Positions 6,901 to 16,281 of a stretch of 24,785 bases of DNA are shown one piece after another. How positions within the stretch are numbered: position 1 is the stretch's first letter; each line of letters opens with the position of its first letter. Source of the stretch: JAPXSY01 sp034003585 (lineage in GTDB: Bacteria; Verrucomicrobiota; Kiritimatiellia; RFP12; UBA1067). Made by a program: the position numbers and the translations under genes. Under the pieces are notes generated by a model that was not told the DNA's origin, searched no databases, and saw only the letters and a list, made by a program, of their open reading frames with translations. The stretch is taken from positions 1-24,785 of the forward strand of contig JAVEYH010000045.1 in the NCBI GenBank assembly GCA_034003585.1, given 5' to 3'.

Positions 6901-7865
6901 GGCGCGTACACGTCGGTCAGGGCACCGGTGCGCAGGTTAAACCGGACCAGCTTGTTCCGATACCCCTTGGGCGCCATGGTGTGCGTGCCCACCCAGTTGG
7001 CCTTGACCGCCACCTTGTCGGACACCACCACCAGCGTCTCGTCGAAATCAAGATACGGGTTGTCCTCCACCAGCGCCTGACGCTTGAGCCTGCCGAACTC
7101 CAGCACGGCGCGCTTCGCCTGCTCATCGCCCTGCTTGAGCCGTTCCCGCAACGCCGGCAGGTCCCGCACGAACTCCTCGGCCCGCTTGAGATGGGCGCGG
7201 CCGTTCTTGTAGGCGCGCGGTTTGGTTTTTTGGAGATGGCGGATGGAGCGCACCAGCGCCTCGGGCGAGGAGATCTCGAACAGCGCCATCTGCGCCTCGG
7301 CCTCCGCGCGGTCAAGGGCCTTGCGCGCCTCTTCCTCCGCGCGCTGGCGGGCCTGCACGCGCAACTCGCCGAAATCGTGGCGGCCGGAACCGGGCGTGCA
7401 GGCCGCGGCCAGATCCGCCTCCGGACCGTTGGGGGGCTGCACCGTGGCTTTCAGCTCGTGTCCGCCGGTGAAGTTGAAGTAGATCAGCGCGACCTGGCGC
7501 TTTCCGGCCGCGAGTTCCGCCTTGCCGGTCCGTTTCGAGGGTCCGTGCAGCCCGTCGTTCATGATCACCGGCTTGCCGTCCACAAACAGCGCGCTGCCGT
7601 CATCCGAGGTCAGGGTAAAGGCATACGTTCCCGCCGCTGGCACCGTCAACTCACCGGAGAACTCGATGTTCCACGCGTCCCCGAATTTGCGGTCGCCCAA
7701 GGAATGGATCTTCGGCACCTTCCCCGTACCGAGCGGCTTCCCCTCCCCCACCAGCGCAACGGTGGAGATTTTTCCCTGATACGCGTAATACGTCATTTCG
7801 GCACGGGCAACAAACACCGACAAAACCGAACACGCGATTCCGAACCATTCCCCTTTATACGACAT
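3945..7865 (-). CDS. PA14 + HzsA-like diheme + FGE-sulfatase-domain exported protein
   Basis: A 1306-residue exported protein. A signal peptide (about 1-22) is followed by a PA14-like sugar-binding domain (about 25-150; YAFTLTSDDGSALFVDG), a charged helical linker (165-265), a propeller-like region (about 270-530), a domain resembling the hydrazine synthase alpha middle domain of PVC bacteria (about 530-950), and a C-terminal formylglycine-generating-enzyme/sulfatase-modifying-factor fold (about 1030-1306; PTEAQWEWACRAG, WGVYDMHGNVAEW, VVRGGSF). Two c-heme motifs are present: CIGCH (798-802) and CVRCH (848-852). The start has GGAGGGG just upstream. The FGE domain lacks the cysteine pair expected after RGGS, so oxidase activity on sulfatases is unlikely. 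The true hydrazine synthase alpha is an anammox enzyme; this relative need not make hydrazine. The downstream cytochrome/propeller gene is a likely partner. Confidence 0.85.
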   Translation of the reverse strand: MSYKGEWFGIACSVLSVFVARAEMTYYAYQGKISTVALVGEGKPLGTGKVPKIHSLGDRKFGDAWNIEFSGELTVPAAGTYAFTLTSDDGSALFVDGKPVIMNDGLHGPSKRTGKAELAAGKRQVALIYFNFTGGHELKATVQPPNGPEADLAAACTPGSGRHDFGELRVQARQRAEEEARKALDRAEAEAQMALFEISSPEALVRSIRHLQKTKPRAYKNGRAHLKRAEEFVRDLPALRERLKQGDEQAKRAVLEFGRLKRQALVEDNPYLDFDETLVVVSDKVAVKANWVGTHTMAPKGYRNKLVRFNLRTGALTDVYAPRDGAYVGEPDLHYDAQKLLFTSTDTNSMFQVMEVGLDGSNLRQVSTIVGEYVHNYGGIYLPDDKIVFSSTAPMVGVPCIGGSRTVPNLYLMGPNGERPRQLTFEQDADWYPTVREDGQIMYLRWEYTDIMHYYSRIMMTMNPDGSNQRAIYGSQSLWPNSMFNARPIPGTAGQFVAVVSGHHGVAASGKLTIFDTNKGYAHADGVVQHIPGYGKTVTHVTVDQLYPRVTPKLLKRFPDLQKNVDELVATHMPAESQQGKDYHELNNDFFNKCYPQLRNLYPEMALDLDALVNGVSPQFLQPYPLSAHYFLTVAKLTGAAPWRLYLVDTFDNFVPLQPEKLEGYAFMVEPYPIRKRARPPVIPDRVNLQDKEAVCYVQNVYRGPGLKDVPVGTVDALRVFTYAYGYYNIGSHDHIGVESGWDIKRLLGTVKVEPDGSAMFRIPANTTISLQPLDREGRAVQLFRSWLVAMPGEKLSCIGCHEPPTEPPVTSKTVASGKPPQAIRPWRPRVDGFAFETEVQPVLDAYCVRCHDGSNAKLPNFKGPAPDSKPRGYSEAYHAFHRYFRRPGPESAGTMFIPYEYHSSTSEGVQLLEKGHHGVKLDPESWLRLHTWVDLNVPYFGNWTSVYASNEKRHAWTTNISAHAASLRARYANVQDDWESIPDRPYPVSVTHGKGEERAAPVPVSAPQWPLTAEAAKALQQAQAGGNRKRTVDLGNGLSITLVRIPAGEFVMGSDEETPWEQPRHRVRIARPFWISETEINNAAFFTFKPDHNAGVFDQQWKDHVRLGYYANYSEQPAVRMNWNDAEAFCAWLGKKTSLKIALPTEAQWEWACRAGSATPMSFGALNADFSPYANLADKSIEKFAVNGVNPVFRTNLVSNRSYNFVPRVPEFDDKQFLVTGTRQYQPNAWGVYDMHGNVAEWTRSDYVRYPYDAGRSDSRKPDVKKVVRGGSFYDRPYRATASYRLGYVPWQGVFNVGFRIIIEE

Positions 7866-7909
7866 GTCCCCTCCGCTGAATTCGCCCCACAGGGCTTGAA
7901 ATTAATCTG

Positions 7910-7938
7910 ATCTTAATGAATCGGCCCTGTTTGGGCAA
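7910..7938 (-). promoter_or_regulatory. Candidate sigma-70 promoter for the HzsA-like operon
   Basis: On the minus strand TTGCCC (7933-7938) and TAAGAT (7910-7915) are separated by 17 bases, about 45 bases upstream of the ATG at 7865. The -35 box overlaps the hairpin at 7926-7951. Confidence 0.35.
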
Positions 7939-7951
7939 GCTCCGAAACAGG
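7926..7951. terminator. Hairpin between thioredoxin-like and HzsA-like genes
   Basis: CCTGTTT (7926-7932) pairs with AAACAGG (7945-7951) around a 12-base loop, immediately after the thioredoxin-like stop codon (7956). No U-tract follows, so it may only attenuate read-through. Confidence 0.4.
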
Positions 7952-7955
7952 CGCG

Positions 7956-8657
7956 TCACCGGCCGCCGGACTCCGCCCGCGCCGCGCGCTCGACCGCGAG
8001 CAGCCTTTCGATCATGGCCTCGGTCAGCTCGTACCCTTTCTGCCCGGGGTACCCCTCCCACACCACCGTGCGGAAACGGGGTTCGAGAATCACGACATGC
8101 GGCCACCCCCACACGCCGAAGAGCGCCTCATACGCGCCCTGCCCCTTCTCGCGCGGGATCGTCCCCTCGGCAGGCTGACCTGCGGCATCCCCTCCTTCCC
8201 CGGCCGCGGCCCCGGTCTTCGGGCGGTCCAGCGCCAGGAAATACTCCTTCTTCGGCCCCTTGTAGGCCCGGACAACCTCTTCGGTCTCGCCGGTGATGCC
8301 GATCACGGCCAGTTCCCTGCCGTATTTCGCCTGCAGCCCGTTCATGAACGGCGTGCCGCGTTTGCACGCGCCGCACCACGTCCGCCAGAACTCGATCACC
8401 AGAAACTTGCCCTTTGTCTCGGGCGGGTCCGTGAGCCAGCGCGCCACCTCCAGCGGCGGCGCCTCGGTGAACAGCCGCTTCTCCGCCCAGAACCGCCTGC
8501 CCCCGACCGGCCGGGCGTCCGCAGGCGCCGCGCCCGGAAGCGTGCAGACCCCGGTGCCGTCGCACGCCGGCGCGGTATCCTGCCCCGCAACGCGCACCCC
8601 CGTCAGGGCGGCGGCGCATCCGATAAAAAACGCGATCCGAGTCAAACGCTTTCTCAT
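7956..8657 (-). CDS. Exported thioredoxin-fold (TlpA-like) protein
   Basis: A 233-residue protein starting MRKRLTRIAFFIGCAAALTG, a signal peptide with likely cleavage near VAGQ. The thioredoxin active site is WCGAC (Cys95, Cys98) in the context FWRTWCGACKRGTPFMNG, which fits the TlpA/AhpC-type redoxin group. A cis-proline-like segment, WGWPHVVI, appears near residue 190. A low-complexity Gly/Ala/Glu insertion (about 155-170) interrupts the fold. The ATG at 8657 was chosen for the signal peptide and the purine-rich GGAAGAG/GGAG upstream; the open frame extends far upstream but there lies opposite the ABC permease gene. It precedes the heme-protein genes on the same strand. Reduction of apocytochrome cysteines before heme attachment is a plausible job but unproven. 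Confidence 0.85.
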   Translation of the reverse strand: MRKRLTRIAFFIGCAAALTGVRVAGQDTAPACDGTGVCTLPGAAPADARPVGGRRFWAEKRLFTEAPPLEVARWLTDPPETKGKFLVIEFWRTWCGACKRGTPFMNGLQAKYGRELAVIGITGETEEVVRAYKGPKKEYFLALDRPKTGAAAGEGGDAAGQPAEGTIPREKGQGAYEALFGVWGWPHVVILEPRFRTVVWEGYPGQKGYELTEAMIERLLAVERAARAESGGR

Positions 8658-8807
8658 CTCCACTCTTCCTTTCCCTGGCCGCCCCCCGCCCGCACTTTCA
8701 ATGGCGGGAACGCCTCCCCGCAGGCGGCTGGCTTCCCCAAGCAACATCGGGGGCGTGAAGGCTAGGATAGCATATTCCGGGTTACGCCGTACACCGCGTA
8801 TCCGACT

Positions 8808-8836
8808 TTGACGCGCGGGACGGCTTCGGGTAAACT
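8808..8836 (+). promoter_or_regulatory. Strong candidate promoter, possibly leaderless transcript
   Basis: TTGACG (8808-8813) and TAAACT (8831-8836) are separated by exactly 17 bases. The ATG of the first ABC gene begins at 8845, eight bases after the -10 box, so transcription would start almost at the A of the ATG. No Shine-Dalgarno sequence precedes that ATG. Confidence 0.6.
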
Positions 8837-8844
8837 GAATTCCC

Positions 8845-9930
8845 ATGAACGTGCGCTTCCCCTCTCTGCGTGCCTTGCGGCGCGGCGGCCGGCAACTGGC
8901 GGCCCTGGCGGGAACCACCGTGATCGAGTCGATCCAGCAGCCGGCCGCGTTGCTGATGCTCCTGACCGCGGTGGGGACCACGCTGCTCGTGCCGGTCTTC
9001 CAGTTCCACCGCTTCGGCGAGGACGGCCGGCTGGCGCGGGACAGCGGCCTCTCCTGCATGCTGGTCTTCGGGATGGCGCTCGCCGTGAGCAGCGCCGGAC
9101 ACGCGGTCGCGGGTGACCTGGCGCGCGGCACCGCGGCGGCGGCGCTGGGCAAGCCGGTGGCGCGCCCCCTCTTCCTGTTGGCCAAATGGGCGGGCGTGCT
9201 CGGTGTGGTGACGCTCTTCTGGTGCGCCCAACTGGCGGCCACGCTGCTCGCCGAGCGCGCTTCCGCCCACTTTCTGATCCGGGGCGACACCGCGGGGTAC
9301 GCCTCGGACCCCATCACGCTGCTGCTGGCGCTCGCCGGACTTGCGGCGGCGCTCTTCACGGCCGCGGCGCGCCACGCCGTGCTGCGCCGCCGGTTCGGCG
9401 TGTCGGCCTTTCTCGGCGTGCCGGTCTCGCAGGGGATCGTCGTGCTGATCTCCGGCTTCTACAACCGGTTCGGCCAGCTTTATCCGGTGTTCGGTGAAGC
9501 CGCCTGTGAAGGCTGCGGCGGCGCGCATGCCCACGAACCCGCGCAGGTGTGGCTCTACCACGCGGAACTCAATCCGCGCGTGATCCCCGCGGCCCTGCTG
9601 CTGCTCTTCGCCCTCGCCGTGTTCGCCGCGCTGGCCGTGGCCCTGGCCACGCGCCTGCCGACCGGTTCCGTGCTGGCGGTCTGCGCCATGGCCCTGCTGC
9701 TGGGTCTGGCGGGAGACGCGCTGTTCGCGGACGCGGCGCGGTTCTCCGCGCGCGGCCTGCTGGCGGGCGTGCTGCCCGATCTTCAGCATTTCTGGCTTTG
9801 TGACCGGATCGCGCGCGGCGGCCGCGTGCCGGGGCGCTACGTGGCCGAAGCCGGCCTCTACGCGCTGACCTGCTGCGCCCTGTTTCTGACGGCGGGCGGC
9901 GCGGCGTTCCGCAACCGGGATCTGGGATGA
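8845..9930 (+). CDS. ABC-2 type transporter permease
   Basis: A 361-residue integral membrane protein with about eight hydrophobic segments (roughly 35-52, 70-90, 111-137, 157-175, 185-205, 246-268, 275-293, 333-356), a layout seen in ABC-2/NosY-like permeases. A loop at about 206-245 contains CEGC (221-224) followed by HAH (228-230), a potential metal- or redox-sensitive motif not expected in the family. It is the first gene of a plus-strand operon: a 49-base gap leads to the ATPase gene. The ATG at 8845 has no ribosome-binding site but sits directly behind a good promoter, favouring leaderless translation. A downstream start (Met38) would delete the N-terminal cytoplasmic region and is less likely. 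The substrate is unknown. Confidence 0.75.
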   Translation: MNVRFPSLRALRRGGRQLAALAGTTVIESIQQPAALLMLLTAVGTTLLVPVFQFHRFGEDGRLARDSGLSCMLVFGMALAVSSAGHAVAGDLARGTAAAALGKPVARPLFLLAKWAGVLGVVTLFWCAQLAATLLAERASAHFLIRGDTAGYASDPITLLLALAGLAAALFTAAARHAVLRRRFGVSAFLGVPVSQGIVVLISGFYNRFGQLYPVFGEAACEGCGGAHAHEPAQVWLYHAELNPRVIPAALLLLFALAVFAALAVALATRLPTGSVLAVCAMALLLGLAGDALFADAARFSARGLLAGVLPDLQHFWLCDRIARGGRVPGRYVAEAGLYALTCCALFLTAGGAAFRNRDLG

Positions 9931-9979
9931 ACCGCAGGACGCGCGGCACGCGCGCGGGCCGTGAAACAAAGTGAGGCAC

Positions 9980-10918
9980 ATGGAGACGCAACAGGTCATT
10001 GAAACGCGCGGCGTGCGCAAAACGTTCCGCGATTTCTGGCGGCGGCCAATGGTCGAGGCGGTGAAAGGCCTGAACCTCTCGGTTGCGCGGGGCGAGGTCT
10101 TCGGTCTGCTGGGCCCGAACGGGTCCGGCAAAAGCACGACCCTCAAAATGCTGCTGGGCCTGCTGCGCCCCTCCGCCGGCACGATCCGCGTTTTGTGCGC
10201 GCCGCCCCAGTCGCTGCGGGCCCGGGCGCGGATCGGGTATCTGCCGGAAATCTCGCACCTGCACCCGTTTCTGACCCCGCGCGAGACGCTGCGCTATTAC
10301 GCCAGCCTGTTCGGGCTCGGGCGCCGCGAGACCGAGCGGCGCACCGCAGAGCTGCTGGAGATGGTGGATCTGACGCAGGCGGCCGACCGGGCCGTGGGCC
10401 GCTTCTCCAAAGGGATGGCGCGCCGCGTGGGGTTGGCCCAGGCGCTGGTGAACGCGCCGGAGCTGCTGATCCTGGACGAGCCGACCTCCGGACTCGACCC
10501 GGTCGGCGCGCGCGCGGTCAAGGATCTCGTGCGGACCCTGGCCGGAACGGGCGTGACGGTCCTGATGACCTCCCACCTGCTGGCGGATGTGGAGGATGTC
10601 TGCGACCGCGTGGCGATTCTCGACCGCGGCGCGCTGCGCGCGGAGGGCCGCACCGGCGAGCTGCTGCGCCAACCGGATGCGGTGCGGTTCGAGATCGAAG
10701 GGGTGGATGACGCCGCGGCCGGCGAAGCGCGCGGCGCGCTGGAGGCGCGCTTCGGACGCCCCGTGCGGCAAAGCTACCCTTCCCTCACGCTGGAGAGCTA
10801 CTTCCTGCAGGTGGTGGCGGACGGAAGAACGTCGGGCGCCTTCCGCCTGGCCCCCTTTCTGCTCAGCCCGCAGCCTGACCCCGAACCCTCCGGAGGCGCG
10901 CCATGCGCAACGGCCTGA
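9980..10918 (+). CDS. ABC transporter ATP-binding protein
   Basis: A 312-residue ATPase with Walker A GPNGSGKST (45-53), signature FSKGM (142-146), Walker B LLILDEP (162-168) and H-loop TSH (197-199). The sequence TSGLDPVGAR after Walker B is typical of the ABC-2 exporter (CcmA/NatA-like) class. I place the start at the ATG at 9980, preceded by GAGG; a GTG at 9971 lacks a ribosome site. The C-terminal 75 residues after the core are a divergent regulatory tail. The gene overlaps the next permease gene by 16 bases, so the two are translationally coupled. With the flanking permeases it forms one transporter; direction is probably export. Confidence 0.95.
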   Translation: METQQVIETRGVRKTFRDFWRRPMVEAVKGLNLSVARGEVFGLLGPNGSGKSTTLKMLLGLLRPSAGTIRVLCAPPQSLRARARIGYLPEISHLHPFLTPRETLRYYASLFGLGRRETERRTAELLEMVDLTQAADRAVGRFSKGMARRVGLAQALVNAPELLILDEPTSGLDPVGARAVKDLVRTLAGTGVTVLMTSHLLADVEDVCDRVAILDRGALRAEGRTGELLRQPDAVRFEIEGVDDAAAGEARGALEARFGRPVRQSYPSLTLESYFLQVVADGRTSGAFRLAPFLLSPQPDPEPSGGAPCATA

Positions 10919-12300
10919 TCCCGTTTCTCCGGCAGACCGGCGGCACCCTGCGGCTGGCCGCGCGCACGGCGCTCCGCACCCGCACGGTCGGCGCGGTGCT
11001 GGTGCTGCTGGCGGCCTGCGTGGGGCTGCTGCCCCGTGCCGTTCACGGCGACGGCACGCCCTCCGGCGACATGCAGATTCTGCTCCAGTACACGCTGGGG
11101 TTCGCCTTTTTCATCCTCTGCCTCGCCACGCTGTGGTCGGCGTGCGCGCTTCTCGCCGCCGAGATCGACAGCCGCCGCATCCACCTCACGGCCGTCAAAC
11201 CGGTGCGGGCCATCAGCCTCTGGCTCGGCAGATGGCTGGCCCTGCTCGCGATCCAGGCGGCGCTGCTGGCCGTGATTTATCTCGGAACGTACGCCCAGCT
11301 CCACTGGCGCATGCGCCGGGACGGCTGGCGCCCCACCGACCGGCCCGCCAGCCGGAGGGTGACGCGGCCCCTGCTGCCGCCGCCGCGCGAGGAGGCGCGC
11401 GCGATGCTGGCCTCCATGCGCGCCAGCGGGACCCGCCCCCAAGGCGTGGGCGATGCCGCGATCCTGCGTGCGTTGGAAACCAAGGCCCGCGAAAAATTCG
11501 ATGTGGTGAACCCCGGCCAGGATGTGCGCTGGCGTTTCCGGCTCGGGCGCCCGCTCCGGCCGGGCGGGCCGCTGACCGTCCGGCTGCGTTTCGATTCGGA
11601 GTACAGCACGCGCGAGCACGTCCGCGGCGTGTGCCGCATCTGGCCGGAGGCCCATCCGGAGCGGGCCGTGGAACACCCCCTGGACAACTTCACCCTGAAT
11701 GAGATCGCCTTCCCCGTGGACACCCGCGCCTTTGCCGGAGCCTCCGGCCGCGACACGGAAAGTCTGCGCGAGTTCGTCCTCTCCTTCCGGCACGCCGGCG
11801 AGGCGCGACGCGTCTCCGCCCTGATGTTGCGCTTCCGGCAGGATGTGGCGTTGCTGACGGCGGGAGGGTCCTTTGAGGCCAATCTGGCGCGGGCCGCCCT
11901 GCTCCAGTGGGCTGTGCTGGCTTTGCTGGCGGCCTTCGGCCTGACCCTGAGCGCCTGTTTCTCGATGCCGGTCGCCGCGTTTGTCGCGACCCTCACGCTG
12001 GCGCTGACCCTGCTGGGCCACTCGGTCGTGCGCACGGTTTCCGTTGAAGAGGAACAGGCGTGGCGGAACCGGATCGGCATCTGGGTCTCGCGCGGCATCA
12101 GCTCCGTCACGAGCCGTGCGGTGCGTGCCGAGCCCCTGACCTCGCTGACCCGCGGCGAACGGATCGGGACAGACCGGATCGGCGAGACCCTCCTCTGGAA
12201 CGCGCTGCTGCTGCCCCTGGGCCTGGCAGGGGTGGGCGTGCTGGTGTTGCGCCGCCGGGAATGGGCGGATACGGAGTCATGCGGAAAGGGCCACACATGA
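10903..12300 (+). CDS. ABC-type permease with large extracytoplasmic domain
   Basis: A 465-residue protein with three N-terminal membrane segments (about 28-45, 60-86, 106-129), a soluble domain of about 190 residues (130-325) with beta-rich character, then two to three more hydrophobic segments (about 326-380 and 429-455). This resembles permeases of ABC-2 systems with an inserted extracellular domain. The ATG at 10903 follows GGAGG and overlaps the ATPase gene by 16 bases; the TGA overlaps the next gene's start as ATGA. It likely pairs with the first permease to form the membrane channel. I do not recognise the soluble domain, and the substrate is unknown. Confidence 0.7.
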   Translation: MRNGLIPFLRQTGGTLRLAARTALRTRTVGAVLVLLAACVGLLPRAVHGDGTPSGDMQILLQYTLGFAFFILCLATLWSACALLAAEIDSRRIHLTAVKPVRAISLWLGRWLALLAIQAALLAVIYLGTYAQLHWRMRRDGWRPTDRPASRRVTRPLLPPPREEARAMLASMRASGTRPQGVGDAAILRALETKAREKFDVVNPGQDVRWRFRLGRPLRPGGPLTVRLRFDSEYSTREHVRGVCRIWPEAHPERAVEHPLDNFTLNEIAFPVDTRAFAGASGRDTESLREFVLSFRHAGEARRVSALMLRFRQDVALLTAGGSFEANLARAALLQWAVLALLAAFGLTLSACFSMPVAAFVATLTLALTLLGHSVVRTVSVEEEQAWRNRIGIWVSRGISSVTSRAVRAEPLTSLTRGERIGTDRIGETLLWNALLLPLGLAGVGVLVLRRREWADTESCGKGHT

Positions 12301-13685
12301 GCATCACCCGTCAGGGGTTTCTGAAAACGGCTTTCGGCGCGGGCGCCGCGTTCGCGGGCGGCTGCCTCGGAACGCGGAACGCGCCGCCCGCGCGGCCCGC
12401 GCGGACGGCCGGCCGGCTGCGCGTCGCCCTGATCGGGGTCGGCGGGCAGGGCCTGGCCAACCTGAAGGCGGTGGCCGACGCGGCCGACGCGGCCGAACCC
12501 GTGGCACTCTGCGATGTGGACGAGACCGCCCTGCTGGCCGCCCGCGACCGCGTGGCGCGGCAGGCGCCCGGGGTGCGCCTCTACAAGGATTTCCGTGTGC
12601 TGCTCGACGCCGAGCGCGCGCTGGACGCGGTGTTCCTCAGCACGCCGGATCACGGGCATGCCCTGCAGGCCGCCTGGGCCATGGCCGCGGGCTGCGACCT
12701 GTACATCGAACCCCCGGTCGCGCGGACCCTCGGCGAGGCGGCGCGCATACAGGCGCTGGCGCGGCAACGGGGCGCGCGCGTGCAGGTCGGGCTGCGTACC
12801 GCCGCGGGGGAGGCCTTTTGCCGCGCCCTCGAAATCCTGGACACCGGCATCCTCGGCGCGGTCACCGCGATCCACGCCTGGACCAACCGGCCGGTCTGGC
12901 CGCAGGGTAACCCGCGCCCGGAAGGGAGCGACACCGTGCCCGCGGGCTTCGATTGGGACCTGTGGCTGGGCGGCGCGCCGGCGCGGCCCTACAAATCGCT
13001 GGTCTACCATCCCTTCAACTGGCGCGGCTGGCACGATTTCGGCACCGGCGCGTTGGGCGACGCGGGCAGCGATTTGCTGCACCTGCCGTTCCGCGCGCTC
13101 ACGCTGCCGGCCCCGGCAATCATCGAAGCGGAGACCGCGGCGCCGCAGTCCGGCGGGAGTTTCCCGCGCGCCAGCCGGCTCCGGTTCACCTTTGCGACGC
13201 GCCGCCGCCAACCGCCGGTGACGCTGCATTGGCATGACGGCGGCGAACGGCCCGATGCGGCTTTGCTGGAACCGGTCACGGCGGCGTTCGGCCGTCTGCC
13301 GGACGCCGGCTGCCTGCTGCTCGGGTCGCGGGGGCTCTGGTTCACCACCGATGACCCCGCGCCCCGGCATTTTCTCGCGCTGACCGGCGAGACGCGCGCG
13401 CAGGAGATTGACCGCCACGCAGCCTGCCGGAACGTGCCGCCACGCCTGCCGCGCGTCGCGAGCCCGCAGCGTGGGTTCCTCGACGCGCTGCGGGACGGGA
13501 AGCCGATGCTGTCGGACCTGGCGTGCACCTCCGCGCTGACCGCCTGCATCCTGACCGGGTGCGTGGCGCAGCGGATCCCGGGCCGCCTGACGTGGCAGGC
13601 GCGACGCAGCCGTTTCGCGGATCATGAGGCGGCAAACCGCCTGCTCTCCCCGGTCTACCGCGAGCCGTGGGGCGAACCGGAATAA
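12297..13685 (+). CDS. Gfo/Idh/MocA-like oxidoreductase-fold protein, catalytic residues altered
   Basis: A 462-residue protein with an N-terminal export region (ITRQGFLKTAFGAGAAFAGG) followed by Cys23, which could be a lipobox cysteine. This resembles the Tat-exported SRRxFLK leaders of the family but lacks the twin arginine. The Rossmann NAD(P) site GVGGQG lies at 47-52. The usual EKP motif, whose Lys is catalytic, reads EPP (138-140). The usual GDMGCH motif reads GDAGSD, so the expected His is also missing. The fold is therefore probably kept while sugar dehydrogenase chemistry is lost or changed. It starts within ATGA of the permease stop and is followed after 23 bases by the alternative-oxidase-like gene. 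A binding or regulatory role for the neighbouring transporter is possible. Confidence 0.8.
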   Translation: MSITRQGFLKTAFGAGAAFAGGCLGTRNAPPARPARTAGRLRVALIGVGGQGLANLKAVADAADAAEPVALCDVDETALLAARDRVARQAPGVRLYKDFRVLLDAERALDAVFLSTPDHGHALQAAWAMAAGCDLYIEPPVARTLGEAARIQALARQRGARVQVGLRTAAGEAFCRALEILDTGILGAVTAIHAWTNRPVWPQGNPRPEGSDTVPAGFDWDLWLGGAPARPYKSLVYHPFNWRGWHDFGTGALGDAGSDLLHLPFRALTLPAPAIIEAETAAPQSGGSFPRASRLRFTFATRRRQPPVTLHWHDGGERPDAALLEPVTAAFGRLPDAGCLLLGSRGLWFTTDDPAPRHFLALTGETRAQEIDRHAACRNVPPRLPRVASPQRGFLDALRDGKPMLSDLACTSALTACILTGCVAQRIPGRLTWQARRSRFADHEAANRLLSPVYREPWGEPE

Positions 13686-13708
13686 CAAAACAAAAGGAGA
13701 AGGACAAC

Positions 13709-14381
13709 ATGACGGATGACCGGTACACCATGGGGCGGGACCTGGATCTCGCGTCGGAACAGGAGCGAACCCTCGCCACGCCCGTACTGCCCGCGAACCT
13801 GGCGCTCAAGGCGCTTTTCCTGACTTTCGATCTGCTGTACGGCCGCACGCGCTCGCTGCCGAAAGTGCTCGTGCTCGAAATCCTCGCGCGCTACCCCTAC
13901 TGGGCGTGGGAGAGCGGCGCCTACCGGCTGCTCTCCGCCTGGCACTGCGGCACGCGGCCTGTGCCGCAGGAGAAGATCGAGCGCGCTCTGCGCCACATCC
14001 GGATGGGCCGCGAATCCCAGGACAACGAACAATGGCACATGCTCTTGTGGGCGGATCTCTGCCATCAGAAAGGCATCCGGCTCTCGCCGTTCCGGCACGG
14101 GCTGCTGCCGCGCCTCATGACCCGCGGGTACTACCATTTCACCCGTGTCCTGTATTGGCTGAACCCCCGGTGGTCGTTCGCCATGAACGCCGCCTTCGAG
14201 TCCCACGCCGAACACGAATACATGCGTTTCGCCCAGGAACACCCGGAGTTCGGGGACGAACCGGTCGACTCCGTCTGGTTCGCGCACTATCCGCGGCAGC
14301 AAACCCTGGCGGATCTGATCCGGCGCGTGGCTTTGGACGAACGCGACCACATGAACCATTCGCTCGACGAACTCCGCCGGC

Positions 14382-14398
<17 letters not shown>
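13709..14398 (+). CDS. Alternative oxidase-like di-iron protein
   Basis: A 229-residue protein matching the four-helix pattern of the alternative oxidase family (PF01786; quinol:O2 oxidoreductase that bypasses proton-pumping oxidases). Candidate iron ligands are in the expected order: Glu57 (VLEILARYPYWAWESG), Glu107 and His110 (DNEQWHMLL, like NERMHLL), Glu164 (FESHAEHEYMRF, like LEEEAVHTY, with the conserved Tyr at 171), and Glu211 and His214 (DERDHMNHSL, like DEAHHRDVNH). It is shorter than typical members (about 280-350 residues), lacking the N-terminal extension, and has no separate signal peptide. The ATG at 13709 follows AAGGAGAAGG. It is last in the ABC operon and overlaps RecQ tail to tail by 17 bases. 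A relative such as plastid terminal oxidase is the main alternative. Confidence 0.8.
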
Positions 14399-16256
<1,858 letters not shown>

Positions 16257-16281
16257 GGGCTTCCGCCCCCTGCCCCGTTAC

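Noticed and set aside
3846..7910. Long plus-strand ORFs of 831 and 518 codons
   Set aside because: Antisense shadows of the HzsA-like gene in GC-rich DNA; composition typical of non-coding frames.
8711..8726. CGCCT/AGGCG hairpin between divergent genes
   Set aside because: Five-base stem in very GC-rich DNA; expected by chance.
8658..9359. Upstream extension of the thioredoxin-like frame
   Set aside because: It would add over 200 residues antisense to the permease and hide the signal peptide; the ATG at 8657 explains everything.
8782..10771. Minus-strand ORFs of 466 and 400 codons opposite the ABC genes
   Set aside because: Arg/Gln/Gly-rich shadows; the plus-strand frames carry Walker motifs and membrane segments.
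11277..13688. Minus-strand ORF of 803 codons
   Set aside because: Shadow of the permease and Gfo/Idh-like genes; no recognisable motif.
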